A stretch of DNA of 64,000 bases from Roseomonas xinghualingensis (GTDB taxonomy: Bacteria; Pseudomonadota; Alphaproteobacteria; Acetobacterales; Acetobacteraceae): the NCBI RefSeq assembly GCF_025791835.1, contig NZ_JAOXLP010000012.1, positions 62,001 to 126,000 on the forward strand. Reading direction: 5' to 3'. A model generated the notes under the pieces. It saw nothing but the letters and a program-made list of their open reading frames with translations, did no database searches and was not told where the DNA came from. A program made the translations under genes and the position numbers. Position 1 is the first letter of the stretch. Every line of letters starts with the position of its first letter. This document shows, piece after piece, positions 45,209-53,495 of the stretch.

Positions 45209-45344
45209 TTCCCGATCACTACCTTTCACAGGCAGCATAGCGCGGCCTTGCCATTGCGATATGGCAGCAAGGCTGGGATCAGCCATTCGCGAAAGGCACG
45301 ATCCGCTCCACGGAACGGTTGCATGGGCGGCGACAAACCCTAGA

Positions 45345-45361
45345 TTGCGAAGCAGTCGCAA
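45345..45361. promoter_or_regulatory. Palindromic operator candidate before the siderophore receptor
   Basis: TTGCGA-N5-TCGCAA, perfect 6-bp arms, lies 39 bases before the TonB receptor ATG. Its size and TTGC ends resemble the TTGCAA-type boxes bound by Fur-family regulators in alphaproteobacteria. The link to iron is inferred from the gene it precedes. Confidence 0.45.
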
Positions 45362-45400
45362 CTGTGGCAAAGGCCGCATCATTCTTGCGGAGATTCGAGC

Positions 45401-47611
45401 ATGCCCCGCCACGGTGCTGACATGGAACCACGCTCCGTCCTCCTGGCCGGCGTGGCCCTTGCAGCGCTCATCCTGCCGGTTGCCGCCCAAGCCCAGGACA
45501 TGCCGGTGGTCGAAGTGCCCGAGGTGGATGTCCAGGCGACCGCCTGGCGCAGCTGGGAGCATGTTCCGGGCTATGTCGCCCCCGTCACCACCACCGGCTC
45601 CAAGACCGACACGCCGCTGATCGAGGCGCCGCAATCCGTCTCTGTCGTCACGCGTGATCAGATCGACGATCAGGCGGCTCTCAGCGTCTCCCAGGCGCTG
45701 CGCTACACGGCCGGCGTGCTCGGCGAGGTTCGCCCCTCCGCCCGCTATGACAGCGTCTTCGTCCGCGGCTTCGGCGGCCAGGGCACGGGCGCCGCTTTCG
45801 TGAACTTCCTCGATGGTTTGCGCCAGGGCCGCGGCCTCTACTTCGGCGTGCCGAATACCGATCCCTGGCTGCTCGAACGGATCGAGGTGCTGCGCGGCCC
45901 GGCCTCCGTGCTCTATGGCCAGACCGGCGTCGGTGGCCTCGTGAATCTCGTCAGCCGCCGCCCCAGCGCCGCGCATGTGAACGAGGTGCGGATCGAGGCC
46001 GGAAGCCATGCCCTGCTGCAAACCGCCTTCGACCTGGGCGGGGCACTGACGGAGGACGGCAAGTTCCTCTATCGCCTCACGGGCATCGCGCGGAAATCGA
46101 ACACCCAGTTCGACTATACACAGGAGGAGCGGATCGCGATCGCCCCGGCGCTCACCTGGCGGCCGGACGACAATACCTCGATCACCTTCCTCGCCTCCTA
46201 CCAGTATGATCCGGAAGGCGGCTTCTACAACTTCGTGCCGGCCACGGGCACGGTGCTGCCCAACCGGAACGGCAGGATTCCACGCAGCTTCTTCGCCGGC
46301 GATCCCGCCTTCGACCGCTTCCACCGCACCCAGGCCTCGCTCGGTTACCAGTTGGAGCACCGGCTGGATAATACCTGGACCCTGCGCCAGAACTTCCGCT
46401 ACTCGCATATCGATGCCGAGGTGAATGTCCTCTCGGTCCGCTCGATCGCGGGCAACGGCATCGGCAGCCGGGGCGCAACCTTCGTCTCCGACCATGCCAA
46501 TGCCTATGCGCTGGATAACCAGGCGCAGGCCACCTTCACCACCGGCCCGCTGCGCCATACGGCGCTGTTCGGCATCGACTGGCAGCGCACCTCGGCACGT
46601 GCCCGGCAGGGTCTCGCCTCCGGACCGGCGGTGCCGTCGATCGATCTGTTCAATCCTGTCTATTACCAAAGCATCCGGCCAATCCTGACCAGCCCGGCCG
46701 GTCTGACCAACCAGGAGTTGGATCAACTTGGATTCTACGCACAGGACCAGATCGCGCTTGATCGCTGGCGCTTCAATCTCGGCGTCCGCTACGACCGTGC
46801 CAACATCGGCACCACGACCCATCAGGCGAGCGGCGCCAATGCCTCGCAGGAATCACAGTTCGACGACGCGGTAACGTGGCGCGCGGGCGCGCTCTACCTC
46901 TTCGATAATGGCCTCGCCCCTTACGCGAGCTACTCGACCTCCTTCCTCCCGAATACAGGCACCTATGCCCCCGCACGCGGCGGCGGGCATTTCGATCCGA
47001 CGACGGGCGAGCAGTACGAGATCGGCCTGAAGTACCAGCCGCCCGGCATGAACAGCTTCATCCAGGTCGCGGCCTATCACATCACGCAGCAGAACGTGCT
47101 GACGAGAGACCCGAACGACATCACGTTCAGCGTGCCGCAGAGTGAGATCCGCTCGCGCGGCATCGAGGTGGATGCACGCGCGAGCCTGAACGACAATCTC
47201 GACCTGATCGGCGCCTATTCCTACATCGACGCCGAGGTCACAAAGTCGAACAACCCGGGCGTCACGGGCAACCGCGTGCCGCAGGTGCCGCAACACATGG
47301 CCAGCGGCTGGGCGAATTACAGCTTCCGCGAGGGCCCGCTGCGCGGCCTGCAGATCGGCGGCGGCGTGCGCTATGTCGGCTCGACCTATGGCGACGAGGC
47401 GAACAGCTTCAAGGTGGACAGCGTGACCCTGTTCGATGCCTCCATCCGCTACGATGTCGGCGCTCGCTTCGAGCAGGCCCGCGGCCTGGAACTGGCGGTG
47501 AATGCGCAGAACATCGCCGACATGGACTATGTCGCGAGCTGCTCCTCCCTGACCGCCTGCTACTATGGCACGGGCCGCCTCGTGCTCGGGTCGGTCCGCG
47601 TGCGCTGGTGA
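45401..47611 (+). CDS. TonB-dependent siderophore receptor
   Basis: A 736-residue outer-membrane receptor. A signal peptide ends near VAAQAQ (about residue 33). The plug domain has EAPQSVSVVTRDQIDDQAA, VRGFGGQGTG and LLERIEVLRGPASVLYGQTGVGGLVNLVSRRP (positions about 164-195), classical blocks of FhuA/FpvA-type receptors; the 22-strand barrel ends in VRVRW with a C-terminal aromatic. It probably imports a hydroxamate or catecholate iron complex. ATG 45401 follows GGAG at eight bases. The next gene, an esterase, overlaps its stop. A second in-frame ATG (45422) gives a shorter signal. Confidence 0.94.
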   Translation: MPRHGADMEPRSVLLAGVALAALILPVAAQAQDMPVVEVPEVDVQATAWRSWEHVPGYVAPVTTTGSKTDTPLIEAPQSVSVVTRDQIDDQAALSVSQALRYTAGVLGEVRPSARYDSVFVRGFGGQGTGAAFVNFLDGLRQGRGLYFGVPNTDPWLLERIEVLRGPASVLYGQTGVGGLVNLVSRRPSAAHVNEVRIEAGSHALLQTAFDLGGALTEDGKFLYRLTGIARKSNTQFDYTQEERIAIAPALTWRPDDNTSITFLASYQYDPEGGFYNFVPATGTVLPNRNGRIPRSFFAGDPAFDRFHRTQASLGYQLEHRLDNTWTLRQNFRYSHIDAEVNVLSVRSIAGNGIGSRGATFVSDHANAYALDNQAQATFTTGPLRHTALFGIDWQRTSARARQGLASGPAVPSIDLFNPVYYQSIRPILTSPAGLTNQELDQLGFYAQDQIALDRWRFNLGVRYDRANIGTTTHQASGANASQESQFDDAVTWRAGALYLFDNGLAPYASYSTSFLPNTGTYAPARGGGHFDPTTGEQYEIGLKYQPPGMNSFIQVAAYHITQQNVLTRDPNDITFSVPQSEIRSRGIEVDARASLNDNLDLIGAYSYIDAEVTKSNNPGVTGNRVPQVPQHMASGWANYSFREGPLRGLQIGGGVRYVGSTYGDEANSFKVDSVTLFDASIRYDVGARFEQARGLELAVNAQNIADMDYVASCSSLTACYYGTGRLVLGSVRVRW

Positions 47612-48456
47612 TGACGCCGGCCCCGCATCCAGGATCGTCCGTCACGCTGCCGCGCAGCGAGTGGTGGGACATGTGCGCCGGGGACGACCCGGCGCGCCGC
47701 CACCGCATCCTGCTCGCCTGGCCGGAACAGCCGCCGCCCCCCGGCGGCTTTCCCGTTCTCTTCCTCACCGATGGCAACGCAACCTTCGCCACTGCCGCCG
47801 ACGCGCTCCGTGCCCGTTCCTGGCGTGGCGCGGCGGAGGACATCGCCCCCGCCCTGATCGTCGGCCTCGGCCATCCCGGCACCGCTGCCTTCGACATCCC
47901 CAGCCGCATGCGGGACTACACCCCGCCCGTCGCGGAGGCGCAGCAGGGGTCGGGCGGGGCGGATGCCTTCCTCGACTTCATCGAGGCAGAGCTGCTCCCG
48001 GAACTGGAGCGCCGTTTCCCGGTGGATCGCGCCCGCCTCGCCCTTTTCGGCCATTCCTTCGGCGGGCTGCTGGCCCTGCACGCCCTTTTCACGCGCCCGG
48101 GCCTGTTCCGACGCCTGGTCGCCGCCAGCCCCTCCCTCTGGTGGGCCGGCGGCGCAACGATGGAGGCCGCCCGGCACTTCGCCGCGGCTCCGCCGCCCGG
48201 CACAGGGAATTCCGCCCTGCTGATCACCGTCGGCGAGCTGGAGGGACAGGACGACGCGGGGAACCCACGGGCCGCCATCCGGGCCGCCCGCCGCATGGCC
48301 GGCAATGCGCGCGATCTCGCCACCCTTCTGGCCGGGGCCTGGCCCGCGGTGGACTTTGTCTCCTTCCCTGGCGAAAAGCATGGCTCCGTCATCCCCGCCG
48401 CCATCGCACGGGCCCTGCCCTTCACCCTGCCGCCCGATCCCGGAGCCGCCCCATGA
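47611..48456 (+). CDS. Alpha/beta-hydrolase, siderophore esterase-like (IroE/Fes type)
   Basis: A 281-residue hydrolase of the putative esterase family (IroE, Fes). The nucleophile elbow GHSFGG and a late histidine in GEKHGSV are present, with an aspartate or glutamate in LITVGELEGQDD as the third residue. Such enzymes cut ester bonds of ferric siderophores (for example salmochelin) to free iron. No signal peptide is seen, though the N-terminus is short of hydrophobic residues. The start overlaps the receptor stop (GTGATG; ATG 47611 used, GTG 47608 possible). The next gene overlaps its end (ATGA). Confidence 0.85.
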   Translation: MTPAPHPGSSVTLPRSEWWDMCAGDDPARRHRILLAWPEQPPPPGGFPVLFLTDGNATFATAADALRARSWRGAAEDIAPALIVGLGHPGTAAFDIPSRMRDYTPPVAEAQQGSGGADAFLDFIEAELLPELERRFPVDRARLALFGHSFGGLLALHALFTRPGLFRRLVAASPSLWWAGGATMEAARHFAAAPPPGTGNSALLITVGELEGQDDAGNPRAAIRAARRMAGNARDLATLLAGAWPAVDFVSFPGEKHGSVIPAAIARALPFTLPPDPGAAP

Positions 48457-49577
48457 ACCGCCGCCAGCTTCTCGGCGCCGCCCTGCCCCTCCTGGCCGCA
48501 CCACGCCTGCTGCGTGCCCAATCCGCCGGCGGGCCGATCCAGATCACCGATGTGGCTGGCCGCAAGGTCACGCTCCCCCGCCAGCCGAAGCGCATCGCGC
48601 TGACCCAGGCGCGGCATATCCTGGCCATGGGGTTGCTGCATCCCGATCCGGTCTCCCTCATCACCGGCTGGGGCTATGACCTGCGCCAGATGAACCCGCC
48701 GGACTACGCCACCGTCCGCGCGCGCTTCCCCCAGGCGGACTCCATTCCGGTCATCGTGCACGACCAGGCGGATGGGCTTTCCCTGGAGACCCTGATCGCC
48801 GGGCAGCCGGATGTGCTGATCCTCGGCCGCGGCGGCGCCCGCGCCCAGAACGAGGAGGTGGCGGAGCGGGTCGCGGCGCTGGGCATCCCCACCGTGGTGA
48901 TCGACTTCTTCATCGATCCCATGAGCAACACGCAGCGGAGCATGGCCATCCTCGGCCAGATCCTGGGCCGCGAGGACCGCGCGGCCGCATTCGATGCCTT
49001 CTACATGGAAAAGCGGAACGTCATCGCGAGGCGGCTTGAGGGCCTGGGGGATGCGCGGCCGAAGGTCATGCTGCACGCCCATGCCGGCGGCACGCCATGC
49101 TGCAGCTCCCCTGGCCGGGGTGCCTACGATTCCATGATCACCTTCGCCGGCGGCCACAATATCGGTGCCGATGTGCTGCCGGGCGCCGTTGGCCAGCTCG
49201 CCCTGGAGTACCTCGTCACCCAGGACCCGAAGATCTATGTCGCCACCGGCGGCCCCTTTGGTGAGCGCGGCGGCATTCCCCTCGGCCGGGGCGTGCAGAA
49301 GGAAAAGGCGGAACGCGCCCTGGTGGATGTGATCAAGCGCACCCGCCTGGACATCCTGTCCTGCGTCAAGGCCGGCCGCGCCCATGCCATCTGGCACGGC
49401 TTCAACGACACCCCGGCCCACATCATCATGCTCGAGGCCCTGGCCCGCTGGTTCCATCCGGACCGCTGCGGGGATCTCGACCCCGCCGCCACCATGGCGG
49501 CGCTCAACAGCCAGTTCCTGGCCATCCCCATGGAAGGCGCGCATTGGGCCGATCTGCCGCCCGGCACGGCGTTCTGA
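48453..49577 (+). CDS. Iron-siderophore ABC transporter substrate-binding protein
   Basis: Periplasmic binding protein of 374 residues, FecB/FepB type. The N-terminus MNRRQLLGAALPLLAAPRLL is a twin-arginine-like signal; the mature part begins near ITDVAGRKVTLPRQPKRIAL, the family opening. Other features: the two-domain clamshell block DFFIDPMSNTQRSMAILGQIL and the late WFHPDRCGDLDPAATM helix. It is the only intact binding protein of the locus and should supply the permease encoded at 51018. The ATG at 48453 overlaps the esterase stop. Confidence 0.9.
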   Translation: MNRRQLLGAALPLLAAPRLLRAQSAGGPIQITDVAGRKVTLPRQPKRIALTQARHILAMGLLHPDPVSLITGWGYDLRQMNPPDYATVRARFPQADSIPVIVHDQADGLSLETLIAGQPDVLILGRGGARAQNEEVAERVAALGIPTVVIDFFIDPMSNTQRSMAILGQILGREDRAAAFDAFYMEKRNVIARRLEGLGDARPKVMLHAHAGGTPCCSSPGRGAYDSMITFAGGHNIGADVLPGAVGQLALEYLVTQDPKIYVATGGPFGERGGIPLGRGVQKEKAERALVDVIKRTRLDILSCVKAGRAHAIWHGFNDTPAHIIMLEALARWFHPDRCGDLDPAATMAALNSQFLAIPMEGAHWADLPPGTAF

Positions 49578-49603
49578 CCCTGCTCCGCGAGTTAGGATAT
49601 CCC

Positions 49604-50671
49604 ATGACTCTCATCGCCGAGGCGCGCGCCACCTCCCGTGCCCCCGAAGCGCTCCTCGCCCATTTCCGGGACCACATGCTGGACCACGGGCTTGAGGTCA
49701 CCGGCGCGCTAGAGGACACCCGCATCAACAATGGCGGCACGATCGCCCTGCTGAAGCTGCGGCAGGGCGGGATCGACCTGCGCATCGAGGCGCCCTCCAT
49801 CGACAAGCTGGCGGATACCAAAATCATGGTCGCCGGCCATCTGAACGGCCTGGCGGAGGATGAGACGCTCGGCATCGTCTGGACCGGCGATGGCGCGATC
49901 GCCTCCGGCGATGCCCGCCCTCACAATTTCCGCCTCTCCCGCGTCGTCAGCGCCCGCGACATCACCCCCCGCATGCGCCGCGTGACGATCCAGGGCGAGG
50001 GCTTCGACCGCTTCGCGGGCGAGAACCACCACCTCAAGATCCTCATGCCGCAGGGACCGGGCGAGCCCGCTTGGCCGCGGCTGACCCCGAGCGGCGTGCC
50101 CCAGTTCGACAGCACTGTCCTCATCCGCCGCACCTACACGATCCGCCGCCTGGACCTGGCAGCGGGGGAGATGGATATCGACTTCGTCCTGCATGGCGAT
50201 ACCAGCCCCGGCCCCCGCTTCGCCCTGCGGGCGCAGCCCGGCGACTGGCTGGGGCTGATGGGCCCAGGCGGCGGCAGCGTGAAGGCGGATGGATGGACGC
50301 TGCTGGGGGGCGACGAGACCGCCCTTCCCGCCATCGCGCGGGGGTTGGAGGCCATGCCCCGGGACGCGCAGGGCCTCGCCCTGATCGAGGTGGCCGATGC
50401 CGCGGAGGAACAGGCGATCGACGCCCCGCCGGGCCTGCCGGTCCGCTGGTTGCACCGGAATGGCGCCCCCTATGGCGAGAAGCTGCTGGAGGCCATGCGC
50501 GGCGCCGAATACAGGCCAGTCGAGCAGGTTTCCGCCTGGGCCGCCTGCGAGAACGCCACTGCCCGCTCCATCCGGGAGCACTGGATGCAGGAGCGCAAGC
50601 TGACGCGCGGCCGCTACCGCGCCGTCGGCTACTGGCGCCAGGGCGCCGGCGAGGATGACGAGGAGCACTGA
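49604..50671 (+). CDS. Siderophore-interacting protein with N-terminal DUF2218 domain
   Basis: A 355-residue protein: residues 1-90 match the small DUF2218 domain (EARATSRAPEALLAHFRDHM), and the rest is a FAD-binding siderophore-interacting protein of the ViuB/SIP type, which reduces ferric siderophores in the cytoplasm. Visible FAD-domain blocks are RTYTIRRLD, HGDTSPGPRFA and LMGPGGGSV; the C-terminal AWAACENATARSIREHW helix is typical of SIPs. ATG 49604 follows AGGA at seven bases. It stops just before an 8-bp hairpin, then comes a possible new promoter, so the transporter genes after it may be transcribed separately. Confidence 0.92.
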   Translation: MTLIAEARATSRAPEALLAHFRDHMLDHGLEVTGALEDTRINNGGTIALLKLRQGGIDLRIEAPSIDKLADTKIMVAGHLNGLAEDETLGIVWTGDGAIASGDARPHNFRLSRVVSARDITPRMRRVTIQGEGFDRFAGENHHLKILMPQGPGEPAWPRLTPSGVPQFDSTVLIRRTYTIRRLDLAAGEMDIDFVLHGDTSPGPRFALRAQPGDWLGLMGPGGGSVKADGWTLLGGDETALPAIARGLEAMPRDAQGLALIEVADAAEEQAIDAPPGLPVRWLHRNGAPYGEKLLEAMRGAEYRPVEQVSAWAACENATARSIREHWMQERKLTRGRYRAVGYWRQGAGEDDEEH

Positions 50672-50682
50672 GCCTCCCACTT

Positions 50683-50702
50683 GGCGCGGGGCTGCCCGCG
50701 CC
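50683..50702 (+). terminator. Hairpin after the siderophore-interacting protein gene
   Basis: A perfect 8-bp stem, GGCGCGGG / CCCGCGCC with a 4-base loop, 11 bases after the SIP stop. No adjacent T tract (TTGTTTG occurs about 15 bases further). It would end the receptor-esterase-binding-protein-SIP transcript. Confidence 0.5.
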
Positions 50703-50738
50703 GCCCCCGACGGCGGAGTTGTTTGTCGGCACGCCTGC

Positions 50739-50750
50739 GAATGATTATCC
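50739..50750. promoter_or_regulatory. Fur-box-like half site
   Basis: GAATGATTATCC lies 31 bases before the remnant binding-protein gene and just after the hairpin. It matches nine of ten central bases of the Fur consensus half AATGATAATC. It might make the permease genes iron-responsive on their own. Confidence 0.35.
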
Positions 50751-50781
50751 TGTGCGGAACACCCCTCCGCCTGGAGCCTCG

Positions 50782-51021
50782 ATGATCCGCCGCAGCCTGC
50801 TGCGCCTTGCCGCCCTGCTACCCGTTCTGCTCGCCGCCGCCCCTGCGGTGGCGCAGCCCGTCATCCTGCGCGACATCACCGGCCGGGAGGCCAGTCTGCC
50901 TGGCTCCGCAAAGCTGGCGACCTCCTTAGCGGACCACTTCCATGGCGCCCCCTCCGGGATGAACCGGCGCCTCCTTTCCAACCTGCCGCTTCAGGGCACC
51001 TACTGGATCTCCCTTCGTTGA
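50782..51021 (+). pseudogene. Internally deleted iron-siderophore binding-protein gene
   Basis: A 79-codon open frame that looks like the two ends of a FecB/FepB-type binding protein with the middle missing. It starts with a normal signal peptide (MIRRSLLRLAALLPVLLAA, cleavage near AVAQP) and the family opening VILRDITGREASLPG, then jumps to MNRRLLSNLPLQGTYWISL, which matches the C-terminal helix and last strand of such proteins (compare ALNSQFLAIPMEGAHWADL at the end of the intact gene). About 250 residues have been lost in frame. A GGAG at six bases before the ATG still gives translation, and the stop overlaps the TTG of the permease gene. It cannot bind a substrate. Confidence 0.75.
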
Positions 51022-52076
51022 GCGCCACTGCCGTCCCGATGGGTGATGCCGCCGCCGGCTACCGCCGCCTGCTCCTGCGCCGCGCGGCGCTTCTGGCGGC
51101 GCTGACCCTTGGCCTGGTAGCCGCCTTCCTGCTGGATGTCGCCACCGGCCCTGCCCGCCTGCCGCTTGGCACCGTGATCGACGCATTGATGGCGGGGCGC
51201 GGCGCCGGCGGGGCCATGTCCGTCATCGTCTGGGACGTGCGCCTGCCCTATGCCGTGATGGCGGTGCTGGTGGGCGCGGCCCTCGCCCTCTCGGGCGCCG
51301 AGATGCAGACGGTGCTGGACAACCCGCTGGCCAGCCCCTTCACGCTTGGCGTCTCCTCGGCGGCCTCGCTGGGGGCGGCGCTGGCCATCGTGCTGGGCAC
51401 GGGCCTCACCTTCGTGCCGCAGGACTGGCTGGTGCCGGCCAATGCCTTCGCCTTCGCGCTGGCCGCCATGGCGCTGCTGCAGTTCCTGGCGCGGCTGCGC
51501 GGCGCGGGCGTGCAGGCGCTGGTGCTCTTCGGCATCGCGCTGGTCTTCGCCTTCAACGCGCTGGTCGCGCTGATCCAGTTCATGGCGACCGAGCAGGCGC
51601 TCCAGCAGCTCGTCTTCTGGTCCATGGGCAGCCTCGCCCGTGCCAGCTGGGACAAGATCGGCATCCTGGCCCTGGCCCTGACCATCGCCCTTCCCTTCTC
51701 CGCCCGCGCCGCCTGGCGCCTCACGGCCCTGCGCCTGGGCGAGGACCGGGCGCGCTCCTTCGGCGTGGACACGAATGCCACGCGGCGTGGCGCGCTGCTG
51801 CGCGTCAGCCTGCTGGCCGGCGTCTCGGTCGCCTTCGTCGGCACCATCGGCTTCGTCGGGCTGGTCGGCCCCCATGCCGCGCGGCTGCTGGTGGGGGAGG
51901 ACCACCGCTTCTTCCTGCCGGCCTCGGCGCTCTGCGGCGCGCTGCTGCTGTCGCTCTCTTCCGTGGCGGGCAAGCTCGCCGTGCCGGGGCTGCTGGTGCC
52001 GATCGGCATCGTCACCGCGCTGGTGGGCGTGCCGGTCTTCCTGGCGCTCGTCCTGAGCCGGGGACGCGTGTCGTGA
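51018..52076 (+). CDS. Iron-siderophore ABC transporter permease (FecCD family)
   Basis: A 352-residue permease with about nine to ten helices, of the FecCD/BtuC family; with one permease gene it should work as a homodimer. Typical blocks are RLPLGTVIDAL, RLPYAVMAVLVGAALALSGAEMQTVLDNPLASPFTLGVSSAA (positions about 75-115), and LGEDRARSFGVDTNATR plus GTIGFVGLVGPHAARLLVG near the C-terminus. The TTG start at 51018 overlaps the stop of the remnant gene (TTGA); an ATG at 51039 is the alternative. It is translation-coupled to the ATPase gene by GTGA. Confidence 0.92.
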   Translation: MSATAVPMGDAAAGYRRLLLRRAALLAALTLGLVAAFLLDVATGPARLPLGTVIDALMAGRGAGGAMSVIVWDVRLPYAVMAVLVGAALALSGAEMQTVLDNPLASPFTLGVSSAASLGAALAIVLGTGLTFVPQDWLVPANAFAFALAAMALLQFLARLRGAGVQALVLFGIALVFAFNALVALIQFMATEQALQQLVFWSMGSLARASWDKIGILALALTIALPFSARAAWRLTALRLGEDRARSFGVDTNATRRGALLRVSLLAGVSVAFVGTIGFVGLVGPHAARLLVGEDHRFFLPASALCGALLLSLSSVAGKLAVPGLLVPIGIVTALVGVPVFLALVLSRGRVS

Positions 52077-52876
52077 GCGCCGCCGCGCTTTCCGTCTCCG
52101 GGCTGCGCGTCGCCTATGGGCGGCGCGTCATCGTGGATGGGCTCGATCTCGCTCCGCTGCAGCCCGGCACGCTGACCGCGCTGGTCGGGCCGAATGCGGC
52201 GGGCAAGTCCACCCTGCTGCGCGGCATTGCGGGCCTCGTGCCCGGCACGCGCGGCACGGTGCGGCTCGGTGACCGCGACCTGCTCCGCATGTCCATCCCG
52301 GAACGCGCGCGGCACCTCGCCTATATGCCCCAGGGCCTGCCCGGCGGCGTGGCGCTGACGGTGATGGAGACGCTGGTCGGCGCCCTCCGCGCCGTGCCGA
52401 CGGATCTTGCGCCCGATGGTGCGACGGCCGCCAACCACGCCATCACCGTGCTGCGGCGCCTGGGCATCGAGCATCTGGCGCTGCGCACGCTGGACAGGCT
52501 CTCGGGTGGCCAGCGGCAGCTCGTGGGCCTGGCGCAGGCGCTGGCGCGCGAGCCCGACATCCTGATGCTGGACGAGCCGACCAGCGCGCTGGACCTCCGC
52601 CACCAGGTCTCGGTCATGGCGCTGGTGCGCGAGACGGTGGTGCAGCGCGGACTTGTGGGCGTGGTGGTGCTGCATGACCTCGGCCTCGCCGCCCGCTTCG
52701 CCGACCGGCTGGTGGCGCTCAGCGAGGGCAGGATCCAGGCGGATGGCACGCCGTTGGAGACGCTGACCCCCGCCCTGCTGGCCAAGGTCTATGAGGTGGA
52801 GGCCCGCATCGAGCATTGCTCCCTGGGCCATCTCCTGGTCCTCGCGGACGGCCCCATTCGCGGCGCCGCCGAATAG
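52073..52876 (+). CDS. Iron-siderophore ABC transporter ATP-binding protein
   Basis: ATPase of 267 residues, FecE/FepC type. Walker A is GPNAAGKST, the signature is LSGGQRQL and Walker B LMLDEPTSALD, followed by the H-loop VVVLHDLGLAARF. GTG 52073 overlaps the permease stop (GTGA). It ends 10 bases before a hairpin with a run of six T. Together with the permease and the intact binding protein it makes one full importer. Confidence 0.94.
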   Translation: MSAAALSVSGLRVAYGRRVIVDGLDLAPLQPGTLTALVGPNAAGKSTLLRGIAGLVPGTRGTVRLGDRDLLRMSIPERARHLAYMPQGLPGGVALTVMETLVGALRAVPTDLAPDGATAANHAITVLRRLGIEHLALRTLDRLSGGQRQLVGLAQALAREPDILMLDEPTSALDLRHQVSVMALVRETVVQRGLVGVVVLHDLGLAARFADRLVALSEGRIQADGTPLETLTPALLAKVYEVEARIEHCSLGHLLVLADGPIRGAAE

Positions 52877-52886
52877 GCTTGAGAGG

Positions 52887-52922
52887 ACGGGGCCGGAGAG
52901 AATCCCTTCTTCCCGGCCCTTT
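52887..52922 (+). terminator. Rho-independent terminator of the iron transporter operon
   Basis: A 7-bp stem, GGGCCGG / CCGGCCC, with a 16-base loop, followed directly by TTTTTT. It is 10 bases after the ATPase gene stop, and 13 bases before the 3' end of the heme oxygenase gene on the other strand. Confidence 0.7.
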
Positions 52923-52935
52923 TCCAATCCCTGGA

Positions 52936-53490
52936 TCAGCCCGCCAGCAACCAGTCCCCCAGCGTAGCGAAGGTGGCCCGCGCGCCCTGGATGATGGCTG
53001 GCGCGCTTTCCTCATGGGCTTCCGCTTCCAGCCTTTCGACGAAGCGGTTCCACATGGCGCCCGTGGCCGCGCCGTAGCCGGCGAAATAGCGGCAGCCGCC
53101 CGTCTCCGGCGAAAGCCCGAGGGCGCCAAGCCGCTTCACGATCACCCGCCCGCCCAGCGTCGATCCTTCCATGACATAGAGGGAGCCGAAGGCCTCGCCG
53201 CGGTCCCGGATCGCCGGCCCCTCGCAGACCGGCAACCCGTCCGTCGCCGCGCCCAGCGCCCGCAGGTCCTCTCGCAGCAGGTGCAGGCGGCGGCGTGGCG
53301 CGAGGAAGTCCTCATCCCCGACCACGGCCGCCATCCGCGGCTCCCAGCCGGACCAGAATCCGTGGAAGCGCGCCAGCAGAACGCGGTAGCGCTCCAGGGT
53401 CAGGCCCGGATCGGTCAGGCGCAGCCCGTTCTCCAACCGCTCATGCTCAGGCCTGGTTTCGGCGCGCAGCCTCTCCCGGATGGAAGGCAT
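52936..53490 (-). CDS. bphO: Heme oxygenase, biliverdin-producing (BphO-like)
   Basis: A 184-residue all-helical enzyme of the heme oxygenase family. The proximal histidine is in RPEHERLE (His16), and the distal helix has FGSLYVMEGSTLGGRVI. It cuts heme to biliverdin, iron and CO. Next to the phytochrome gene its product is the chromophore, so the BphO name fits; freeing iron also fits the siderophore genes across the terminator. ATG 53490 is used; a TTG at 53499 overlaps the phytochrome stop (TTGA), a pattern common in this window, and would add three residues. Confidence 0.9.
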   Translation of the reverse strand: MPSIRERLRAETRPEHERLENGLRLTDPGLTLERYRVLLARFHGFWSGWEPRMAAVVGDEDFLAPRRRLHLLREDLRALGAATDGLPVCEGPAIRDRGEAFGSLYVMEGSTLGGRVIVKRLGALGLSPETGGCRYFAGYGAATGAMWNRFVERLEAEAHEESAPAIIQGARATFATLGDWLLAG

Positions 53491-53495
53491 CCCGC

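Noticed and set aside
44375..46822. 815-codon minus-strand open frame across the TonB receptor and beyond
   Set aside because: Only the segment below 45208 resembles a protein family (DUF1275). The rest is antisense to the receptor gene, with composition typical of GC-rich shadow frames.
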